From the NCBI RefSeq assembly GCF_900108955.1, contig NZ_FNYA01000005.1:186001-250000 (forward strand): 64,000 bases of DNA, in the 5' to 3' direction. The position numbers were made by a program, and so were the translations under genes. Numbering within the stretch: the first letter of the stretch is position 1; each line of letters begins with the position of its first letter. This document shows, piece after piece, positions 57,414 to 64,000 of this stretch. The notes beneath the pieces are model-generated. The model was given only the letters and a program-made list of their open reading frames with translations, was not told where the DNA came from and searched no databases. The stretch is from Flavobacterium terrigena (GTDB taxonomy: Bacteria > Bacteroidota > Bacteroidia > Flavobacteriales > Flavobacteriaceae).

Positions 57414-60323
57414 TTAATTATTGTTTTTTTCAATTTCGAATTTAATTTTAAATTCTGTCCCTTTATTAATTTCACTTTCTAAAGAGATCGTTCCTCCAAG
57501 CGTTTCCACTTGTGTTTTAACCATATACAACCCCATTCCTTTGCCTTCAGCATGTGTGTGGAATCTTTTGTACAATCCGAATACCTGATCACCTTTCTTT
57601 TCTAAGTCGATTCCCAATCCATTATCTTTATAAGTAATTTCAAGTTTATCTTCCACAAGAGCAGTTTTTATTTCAATAACTGGTGCAACATCAGGACGTC
57701 TGTATTTAATGCTGTTAGAGATCAAATTATAAAAGATACTATGAAGATAGCTTTTAATAGTTTCCATCTCTTCAACCGCATTAAAATCAGTAATGAAAGT
57801 AACTTCCTCTTTCTCTATCAAATTTACAATACTTGTTTTAATATTGTTTACTAAATCTGAGAATTTAACCGTTTCTTTCTTTTCGCTTATTTCGCGTTTT
57901 ACTTTAAGGATATTGTTCAAATCATTAATCACGCCATCCAATTTAAGCACAGATGTTCGAAGACCGTTGTTCATTTCTTCACTTTCTTTCGAATCCATTT
58001 CCGTATTTTGCATATAATTGCTAATTCCGATGATATTCGCAACTGGTGCTCGAAGATTATGAGAAACAATATACGTAAATTGCTCCAAATCTCTGTTTCT
58101 TTGCATCATTTCATCAAGAATTTTTTGCCTTTCAGCTTCCATTGCTTTTCGCTCCGTAATGTTTTCGGTAAGAATAGCGATACCAATTAATTTTTTCTCA
58201 GTATCATAAACAGGATACATTCTTGTTCTTATCCAAAATAATTTACCATGAATGTTGGTCTGACATAGTTCCTTCTCTGGATAGTTGCCTTTCAATGCCT
58301 CATTAAACATTGTCATAAACTGATTTTCAGAGCCACTGTAGAGAAAATCTTTAAAGTTAGCACCCAAATAAATTTCTTTTCCACCATTTAATCGAATTCT
58401 TTCCTGTAACGTTTTATTAAATTGTAATACCGTTAAATCTGGAGAAAGTAACCAAATTGCTTCATTCGCATTTTCAATAATAGCTGTAAATATTTCCGCT
58501 TGTTCTTTGATGGCCGCTTCAGAATTTTTTCTTTCCGTAATATCTTGGAATGAACCCAGAATAGCTTTTCCGCCTTTATAGATTGTTTCCCCACAAAAGA
58601 CATCAGCCCAAATTATTTGTCCGTCTTTTCTTTTGTATTTTAATTCGATATGAAAATCTTCAATAATACCGGTATCAACCTTTTCCCTCCATTGTTCTAA
58701 TTCAGCTGGTGTATAACTATCATCAACAATCTGACGGAAGTTGTCGATTTTTAGCATTTCTTCTTCGGCATAACCAAGATATTGTGCAAATTTCGGGTTA
58801 ACATATACGAACTTTCCTTTCTGAACAATAAAAACCCCTACCAATGATTTTTCAACTAGGTTTTTGAATAGTAATTCGGATTCTTTTCGCTCCGTGATTA
58901 CTTCTGTAAACATTATGATACCACCAATTTCACCACTAGATTTATGCCATGGACGGATTTCCCATCGTATCCACTCTTTTGAACCATCTAAACGCTCAAA
59001 AGAATCTTCTTCACTTCTTTCAACAGCACCTTTTAGACAGCGCTGATGAATGTCTTTCCAAACCTGAGTAATTTCAGGAAAAACTTCATAATGTGTTTTG
59101 CCAATTACGTTTTGATTTCCAATATTGTAGTCATTAGTCCATCGACGGCTAGTAGCAATATATCGCATATCTGTATCGAACATGGCAAGCGAAGCCGGAC
59201 TGTGTTCAATAAATAATGACAATTGCTCCTTTTTTTCCGTTAACTCTCTTTCAATTTTCTTGCGTTCTGTTATATCGATATGCGTTCCTACAGTAAGTGG
59301 AGTAAGTTTGCCCTCTGCATCACGAAGTGTTTGTCCGCGTGACCAAATCCACACCCAACTTCCGTTAGCATGCAACATTCGGAAATAACTTTCATACGTA
59401 CCTACTGATCCATTTTTCAAATATTCAGCAAAATGATTTATTGATCTTTCTCTGTCTTCAGGATGTAGTAGGTCAATCCAGGTTTCTTTGAGGTTTTTGG
59501 CGCCAGAAAAATCGTAATCGGACTGTTTTCGACCTAACATCAAAAAATATTCTTCACTACACCAAAGAAAATCTGTAACACCATGAAATTCCCAACCGCC
59601 AGTTTTGGATACAGAAATAATGGACTTATAGCGTTCTTCACTCTCACGAATTTTAATTTCTGTTTCCTTACGTTCTGTAATATCACGAATAACAGATATG
59701 TAGCCAATGCCTTTTATTGCACGAACATTGACTTCAGTTTCAACCAAACTACCATCTTTTTTTACAAATGCTCTTTCATGTACAGAACCGCCTTCAGTAT
59801 TTATTATTTTTATTCGAGATGCAAATGTTTTCTGTTCTTCTTTGGTCATCAACTCAACAATTTTCATATGCTGAAGTTCTTCTTTAGAATAACCTAAAAG
59901 TTCGCAGGCACTTTCGTTCATTGCGATAATTTGGAAATTTAAATTCGTCATGAAAATAGAATCTCCCGCATATTTCATCAATTCTTGGAATTTAACTTCA
60001 CTTTGCATGATTTTATTATTAATCAGCTTTAGACTTCTGATGAGCAGACGCACCTTTTTAATAATATAAATAGCTAGAATAATAAAAAAAGTAAGGGAAA
60101 TAGAAAGGAAGATATAAGAACTCCTTTTGGCTTGACGATAAATATCTTGTGATTTTCTGAATTGTTCATCTGAAATTTTAATAGGATCTGTGTGTATCTT
60201 TTCCGTGATTTCATTCAGTGTATTAAGCTCACGAATACCATAGATTCCCGTTACTAGTATCGCGATTAACATGAGAACTAGTAAGAAGTACAACTTTATG
60301 GGAGTGTTTGTCTTCTTGGTCAT
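57414..60323 (-). CDS. Multi-PAS membrane sensor histidine kinase
   Basis: The 969-residue protein has TM1 (LYFLLVLMLIAILVTGIYGI, ~12-30), a short extracytoplasmic loop and TM2 (SYIFLSISLTFFIILAIYIIKK). Five PAS/PAC modules start near residues 108, 228, 365, 485 and 605, with repeated closing blocks such as VIRDITERKE, IDITERKK, ITERKES and FQDITERKN. HisKA is FTYIVSHNLRAPVANIIGISNYM, followed by HATPase (KGMGLYMVKTQVETLGG). The SHNLRAPVANI H-box is characteristic of a Bacteroidota kinase family paired with single receivers. The ligand or redox input is unknown. A -7 box is at 60352-60359 (minus strand). Confidence 0.9.
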   Translation of the reverse strand: MTKKTNTPIKLYFLLVLMLIAILVTGIYGIRELNTLNEITEKIHTDPIKISDEQFRKSQDIYRQAKRSSYIFLSISLTFFIILAIYIIKKVRLLIRSLKLINNKIMQSEVKFQELMKYAGDSIFMTNLNFQIIAMNESACELLGYSKEELQHMKIVELMTKEEQKTFASRIKIINTEGGSVHERAFVKKDGSLVETEVNVRAIKGIGYISVIRDITERKETEIKIRESEERYKSIISVSKTGGWEFHGVTDFLWCSEEYFLMLGRKQSDYDFSGAKNLKETWIDLLHPEDRERSINHFAEYLKNGSVGTYESYFRMLHANGSWVWIWSRGQTLRDAEGKLTPLTVGTHIDITERKKIERELTEKKEQLSLFIEHSPASLAMFDTDMRYIATSRRWTNDYNIGNQNVIGKTHYEVFPEITQVWKDIHQRCLKGAVERSEEDSFERLDGSKEWIRWEIRPWHKSSGEIGGIIMFTEVITERKESELLFKNLVEKSLVGVFIVQKGKFVYVNPKFAQYLGYAEEEMLKIDNFRQIVDDSYTPAELEQWREKVDTGIIEDFHIELKYKRKDGQIIWADVFCGETIYKGGKAILGSFQDITERKNSEAAIKEQAEIFTAIIENANEAIWLLSPDLTVLQFNKTLQERIRLNGGKEIYLGANFKDFLYSGSENQFMTMFNEALKGNYPEKELCQTNIHGKLFWIRTRMYPVYDTEKKLIGIAILTENITERKAMEAERQKILDEMMQRNRDLEQFTYIVSHNLRAPVANIIGISNYMQNTEMDSKESEEMNNGLRTSVLKLDGVINDLNNILKVKREISEKKETVKFSDLVNNIKTSIVNLIEKEEVTFITDFNAVEEMETIKSYLHSIFYNLISNSIKYRRPDVAPVIEIKTALVEDKLEITYKDNGLGIDLEKKGDQVFGLYKRFHTHAEGKGMGLYMVKTQVETLGGTISLESEINKGTEFKIKFEIEKNNN

Positions 60324-60460
60324 AAAATATTATTTATGAGTGTGTTACAAACAAATATATGGAATATTCGCACAAGAAAAAAGGGTTTTGTTTGACACAA
60401 ACCAAGAATTTTTTTCATTAAATTGCAGAATACAAATAAAATAGGGAAAGTTTACCCCAT

Positions 60461-60492
60461 AAAAAAAGTCCAACATTGCTGTTGAACTTTTT
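60461..60492 (-). terminator. Terminator downstream of the tRNA-Asn genes
   Basis: CAACA (60471-60475) and TGTTG (60480-60484), extended with an AAAAGT/ACTTTT outer stem and one mismatch, form a hairpin. On the minus strand a T7 run follows it. It lies right after the tRNA array. Confidence 0.8.
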
Positions 60493-60493
60493 G

Positions 60494-60567
60494 CTCCCTC
60501 TCTTGGGCTCGAACCAAGGACCCTCTGATTAACAGTCAGATGCTCTAACCAACTGAGCTAAGAAGGA
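60494..60567 (-). tRNA. tRNA-Asn (anticodon GUU), copy 1
   Basis: The 74-nt gene has acceptor TCCTTCT paired with AGAGGGA, D-arm AGCTCAGTTGGTTAGAGC, and anticodon stem-loop TCTGACTGTTAATCAGA with anticodon GTT. T-arm GGTTCGAGCCC and discriminator G complete it. It is identical to the copy 115 bp upstream in transcription direction. Confidence 0.96.
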
Positions 60568-60608
60568 ATAACCGTATAGGTTAAGTATGTTTTTCGCTAA
60601 AAGTTTTG

Positions 60609-60682
60609 CTCCCTCTCTTGGGCTCGAACCAAGGACCCTCTGATTAACAGTCAGATGCTCTAACCAACTGAGCTAAGAAGGA
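60609..60682 (-). tRNA. tRNA-Asn (anticodon GUU), copy 2
   Basis: This copy has the same sequence as 60494-60567 and is the promoter-proximal one. The identity extends a few bases into the flanks (TTTTGCTCCC side), indicating tandem duplication or gene conversion. The spacer between the copies is 41 bp. Confidence 0.96.
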
Positions 60683-60707
60683 AGTTGCTTGTTTCTTTTA
60701 GCGAGTG

Positions 60708-60736
60708 CAAATATAATTGAATTTTTATTTCAGCAA
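60708..60736 (-). promoter_or_regulatory. Promoter of the tRNA-Asn pair
   Basis: On the minus strand TTG (60734-60736), 18 bases, TATATTTG (60708-60715) followed by CACTCGC, 25 bases before the first tRNA. Confidence 0.7.
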
Positions 60737-60759
60737 AAATATTTTAGCACTTTTTTATT

Positions 60760-62352
60760 TTAATTTGCTAATTTGTCTAAAATTAGTTGGTAAATGTCTT
60801 TCCCAAAGGTTAATACCATTAGTGAAAGTAGGAAAATCATACCTCCAGTTTGCACGTAACCCGCTGCTTTATCTGATAATTTCTTACCAGTAACCATTTC
60901 TACAATCGTAAATAAAGCATGTCCACCATCTAAACCAGGAATTGGTAATAAGTTCATAAACGCTAAACCGATTGAAAATAAGGCAGTGAAATTCCAAATA
61001 AATTCCCAATCCCAAAAACTTGGCAATTGACGAGCAATACCAATTGGGCTTTTAACTTGCTTGTAAGCTCCTGTAGCAGGTTTTAAGATTAATTTGAATT
61101 GTTTCACATTATATACTAACAATTGATACGATTCCTTCACTGCGGCTGAAACTGCTTGTGAAAATGTAAGTTTGTTTACAATTTCAAATTCGTTCTTTAG
61201 TTCAACAGCTGGTTTAATTGAAAAACCTAGTTTCCCTTCATTATTAACTAAAACTTTTAAATCTTTAGGCGTATTATTTCTGTTAACCGTTACAAGTACT
61301 TCTTTGTTTTTGTTCTTTTTTAAGATGTTTCTAAATTCACTATAAAACATAACATCAACACCATTCACTTTTTGAATAACGTCGTTTGCGTTTAATTTCC
61401 CTAATTCTGCATTTGATCCTTCAGTAATTTCAGCAATTTTAACTTCATTCATTAAAGGTTGCGTGTTTACAAAAAAGTCTTTTTCTAAACCAATAGAACC
61501 GTTTTTGTCAACTAAAACATTAACAACTGTGTCTTTATTATCTCTTTTAACTAAAACTGAAACTTGCTTATTTTTATTCGCAAGTAAATAATCTTTAAAT
61601 TGATCAAAATAAGTTAATTTCTGATTTGGAACACCTAAGATTTCATCCTTAAATTGAAGTTGTGATTTTTTAGAGTTGATACTGTCAACATAAATTCCTT
61701 TTAATTCAAAACGTGCTTTTACAAATCCTTTTCCTTCTTTTCCAAGAATCTCACCTTTTTGTTCGTCAGTTAAATTTAACTTAACTTCTTTACCACCTCT
61801 ATCAACAATAACTTCATCGCTCAACAAAACATCAATTACTGCCCAATTGAATTTTGGTTGTAATTTTCCGTCAATAGAAACTATTTTATCTCCGTTTTTG
61901 AAGCCTACACTTTGACCAACTTCACCAAAAGCTAATCCATTTTTCTGAATTTTTTCTGTAGAAATATATTTCTGACCAACTGTAGAAAACATCATCGCAT
62001 AAATAAACCATGCTAGTAATATATTTACAATAATTCCACCTAACATTACAATTAAACGTTGCCAAGCTGGTTTTGAACGAAATTCCCAAGGTTGTGGCTC
62101 TTGTTTCATTTGGTCTTCATCCATACTTTCATCAATCATACCAGAAATTTTCACATAACCGCCTAAAGGCAACCATCCGATTCCCCATTCTGTTTCACCA
62201 ATTTTCTTTTTGATTAATGAAAAACCAACATCCATAAACAAGTAGAATTTTTCTACTCGCATTTTAAACATTTTGGCTGTTATATAGTGTCCGAACTCAT
62301 GAAGAATTACTAAAACTGATAGTATAAAAAGTATTTGTGCTACTTGAATCAT
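60760..62352 (-). CDS. rseP: RIP metalloprotease RseP (site-2 protease)
   Basis: The 530-residue intramembrane zinc protease has an N-terminal TM with HEFGHY (His18-Glu19-x-x-His22) and GWLPLGGYVKISGM. Two tandem PDZ domains (~120-300 and ~305-385, VGFKNGDKIVSIDG and AELGKLNANDVIQKVNG) follow. The C-terminal NLLPIPGLDGGHALF carries the third zinc ligand. It cleaves anti-sigma factors or signal-peptide remnants in the membrane. It is longer than the E. coli enzyme (450) because of extended PDZ linkers. A -7 box TACTTTTG (62378-62385, minus strand) precedes it. Confidence 0.95.
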   Translation of the reverse strand: MIQVAQILFILSVLVILHEFGHYITAKMFKMRVEKFYLFMDVGFSLIKKKIGETEWGIGWLPLGGYVKISGMIDESMDEDQMKQEPQPWEFRSKPAWQRLIVMLGGIIVNILLAWFIYAMMFSTVGQKYISTEKIQKNGLAFGEVGQSVGFKNGDKIVSIDGKLQPKFNWAVIDVLLSDEVIVDRGGKEVKLNLTDEQKGEILGKEGKGFVKARFELKGIYVDSINSKKSQLQFKDEILGVPNQKLTYFDQFKDYLLANKNKQVSVLVKRDNKDTVVNVLVDKNGSIGLEKDFFVNTQPLMNEVKIAEITEGSNAELGKLNANDVIQKVNGVDVMFYSEFRNILKKNKNKEVLVTVNRNNTPKDLKVLVNNEGKLGFSIKPAVELKNEFEIVNKLTFSQAVSAAVKESYQLLVYNVKQFKLILKPATGAYKQVKSPIGIARQLPSFWDWEFIWNFTALFSIGLAFMNLLPIPGLDGGHALFTIVEMVTGKKLSDKAAGYVQTGGMIFLLSLMVLTFGKDIYQLILDKLAN

Positions 62353-62377
62353 TGTATTTTGATTTGTATTTAAAAAG

Positions 62378-62402
62378 CAAAAGTAAGGTTTTCACCTTAC
62401 TT
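62378..62402 (-). terminator. Hairpin between the aminopeptidase and rseP genes
   Basis: AAGTAAGGT (62381-62389) and ACCTTACTT (62394-62402) form a 9-bp stem with loop TTTC, followed on the minus strand by a T-rich stretch. It overlaps the -7 box of rseP. Confidence 0.65.
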
Positions 62403-62425
62403 TTTAATATTATTTTATGGTTAGC

Positions 62426-64000
62426 CTATTTTTTTATGAAATTTTTATGAAAGACGCCTTCTGAAGTTTCAATTTTTAAAAAATGTACTCCGCTTGATAG
62501 CTGAGATGTATTTATCGTCTTCTTATAATCTGTACCTAATAATTGCCCTAAATTATTATATATTTCAACCTTATATAACTTAAAATTAGTTGGAAATTGA
62601 ATAGTTAATTCATTTTCTGCAGGAACTGGATAAAGGGAAACTGCATTATTACTATCAAAATTTTCGTTTCCTAAAGTTTCTATATTTTCATTTGAAATGA
62701 TGTGTTTATTTGGGTCAAAAGTAACTCCAGTTACCACGAAAGGAACAGAAACAATAAATTCTTCCCCATTTGTTGTGTTATTTACCACAACATCATGTGT
62801 TTGACCTGAACTTCCAGATAATCTAATTTGTAAAGGCATTTCAAAAAACGAAACACTTGCGTCCGATTGTGTTTGATTTACTGTAATTTTAGCTTGCCCA
62901 GCTCCCCAATTTTGAGCCACAATTTCATAAGATGGATAGCCTTGATTATATAACCAATCGTTCATAAATTCCGTTAAACTACTACCATAAACAGCTTCTA
63001 AGTGCGATTTAAAATTAGCGGTTACTGCATAACCATAGGCTAATGCTGGATCTGCTAAATAATTTTTTAACGCTTGAAAAAACATCACATCTCCTAATTT
63101 CCAACGCAACATGTGCGTTATCATCGAACCTTTATTATAGGACAATCTACTTGAAAAAATTCTATTCGGAATTAATGCTTCTGCATCAGTTAAAAAAGTC
63201 GCTCCACCAGGTAAAGCAGTAATGCTATTAATTTTATTGTTTTTCCAAGACACGAATGCAGGAGCACCATCTAAATTTTCTCGGACCAAACCAGACATGT
63301 ATTCTGTAATTCCTTCGTTTAACCAAATATCTTTCCAAGAACCACATGTAATTTTATCTCCAAACCATTGATGTGCCATTTCATGAGCAATTAAATCTCT
63401 TCCAAAATTTCCCATTGATGAAACTGTAGAATGCTCCATTCCGCCATTCCATCCAAATTGTGCATGGCCATATTTTTCATTTCTAAAAGGATACGGTTCT
63501 AAAATACTTTCGTATAAATTTATAATTATTGGTGTAACAGCTAATTGCGTTTGAGTAGTAACTGTATTCGTTTCAGGATATAAATAATTAATAATTGGAA
63601 AATAAGGGCTTGCCAAAGTTCCTAAGCCACCTTGTTGATTATAAATTTGATAATTCGTTATGTTTAAAACAATTAAATATGCTGGTATTGGATACAAATG
63701 TTTAAAATGTGTTGTTGCATTTGCTCCAGCAATAATTCTACTTTGCTCTAATCCATTTGACACACTATTAAAAGTTGATGGTGCCGTAATATACATATCG
63801 AAGCTATTGATTTTGTCATTCAAATCTTGCTTACAAGGCCACCAATCTTTTGCACCAAAAGGTTCAGAAAGTGTAAATATCACTGGAGTTCCATTATGCG
63901 TATCTCTAGTAAAAGCTCCAGCATCATTATTTGGATAACCAGAATAATTTATTGTTACGGTTTGAGAAGACCCAACCGTTAAAGTTGTTGGAAATGTAAT
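62426..64000 (-). CDS. M1-family aminopeptidase with T9SS sorting domain (partial, N-terminus outside window)
   Basis: The frame stays open to the last base, so the N-terminus lies beyond 64000; the internal GTG at 63883 is not the start. The visible 524 residues contain the substrate-binding region PFGAKDWWPCKQDL, GWNGGMEHSTVSSMG (GxMEN-like) and the zinc motif HEMAHQWFGDKITCGSWKDIWLNEGITEYM (HExxH-x18-E). A C-terminal beta region is followed by a T9SS tail (VSLYPVPAENELTIQF...LKIETSEGVFHKNFIKK). It is predicted to be a secreted or surface aminopeptidase for peptide nutrition. GMEH in place of GAMEN is a small variation of the exopeptidase motif. Confidence 0.92.
   Translation of the reverse strand: MTFPTTLTVGSSQTVTINYSGYPNNDAGAFTRDTHNGTPVIFTLSEPFGAKDWWPCKQDLNDKINSFDMYITAPSTFNSVSNGLEQSRIIAGANATTHFKHLYPIPAYLIVLNITNYQIYNQQGGLGTLASPYFPIINYLYPETNTVTTQTQLAVTPIIINLYESILEPYPFRNEKYGHAQFGWNGGMEHSTVSSMGNFGRDLIAHEMAHQWFGDKITCGSWKDIWLNEGITEYMSGLVRENLDGAPAFVSWKNNKINSITALPGGATFLTDAEALIPNRIFSSRLSYNKGSMITHMLRWKLGDVMFFQALKNYLADPALAYGYAVTANFKSHLEAVYGSSLTEFMNDWLYNQGYPSYEIVAQNWGAGQAKITVNQTQSDASVSFFEMPLQIRLSGSSGQTHDVVVNNTTNGEEFIVSVPFVVTGVTFDPNKHIISNENIETLGNENFDSNNAVSLYPVPAENELTIQFPTNFKLYKVEIYNNLGQLLGTDYKKTINTSQLSSGVHFLKIETSEGVFHKNFIKK

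Overview
This window comes from the chromosome of an AT-rich member of the Bacteroidota, most likely Flavobacteriaceae (Flavobacterium or a close relative). Four things point there: type IX secretion (T9SS) C-terminal sorting domains on several secreted proteins; promoters of the Bacteroidota type (TTG, about 19 bases, TAnnTTTG) with little Shine-Dalgarno signal; SusC-like TonB-receptor architecture; and an S16 protein with a long Ala/Glu-rich tail. No phage, insertion sequence, CRISPR array or replication origin is visible. Four tRNA genes are present: Leu-UAG, Leu-CAA and two identical Asn-GUU copies.

Layout. 1-4000: the end of an HlyD-type secretion adaptor, then a TlpA-like lipoprotein gene framed by two 82-bp copies of the 3' end of trmN, then trmN-rimM-rpsP. 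4200-10700: M20 dipeptidase, a 1435-residue T9SS beta-propeller protein, tRNA-Leu and a small cytochrome c lipoprotein. 10776-22246: an almost complete haem pathway, hemA-hemC-hemD-hemE-hemF and hemB on the minus strand and hemH and hemJ on the plus strand. It includes a divergent AraC-type regulator carrying a Cys-Pro motif and three tandem paralogous exported jelly-roll-like proteins. 22239-32587: an NtrY-like kinase, a crotonase, a small lipoprotein, a phosphoesterase, an iron-sulfur/redox group (ferredoxin, ferredoxin reductase, NifU-like, Mrp), an alkyltransferase-like protein, a LysE transporter, trmB and a glycosyltransferase. 31541-37569: a PhoR/PhoB-like pair next to a TonB-dependent receptor and a beta-helix lipoprotein, with 11-bp-phased TTAAC repeats before the receptor. 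37732-49412: MORN-repeat protein, a YadA-head/coiled-coil/C1q-like secreted protein, exonuclease, serine hydrolase, ogt, DUF1573, an RprXY-like pair, cvpA, pheS, tRNA-Leu, prs and rplY. 49541-60323: a PhoD-like phosphatase/LamG/T9SS protein, a diheme peroxidase, a stand-alone LamG/T9SS paralogue, and a five-PAS kinase with a single-domain receiver. 60494-64000: two tRNA-Asn genes, rseP and a partial M1 aminopeptidase with a T9SS tail.

How the genes work together. The hem genes cover glutamyl-tRNA to protohaem except the hemL step, with HemF and HemJ as the oxidative enzymes. The most interesting unexplained structure is at 49.5-56.8 kb: two genes encoding paralogous LamG/T9SS modules share the same promoter and an 11-bp tandem operator at identical spacing (33 bp), which implies one dedicated regulator. 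Other points of note are the tlpA insertion bounded by trmN repeats, the Cys-Pro motif in the haem-cluster regulator, the cysteine cluster in ferrochelatase, an Mrp protein without the CxxC motif, and short tandem repeats that fall on the -33 element of several housekeeping promoters. Functional calls rest on motif recognition in the translated sequence; no database search was run.
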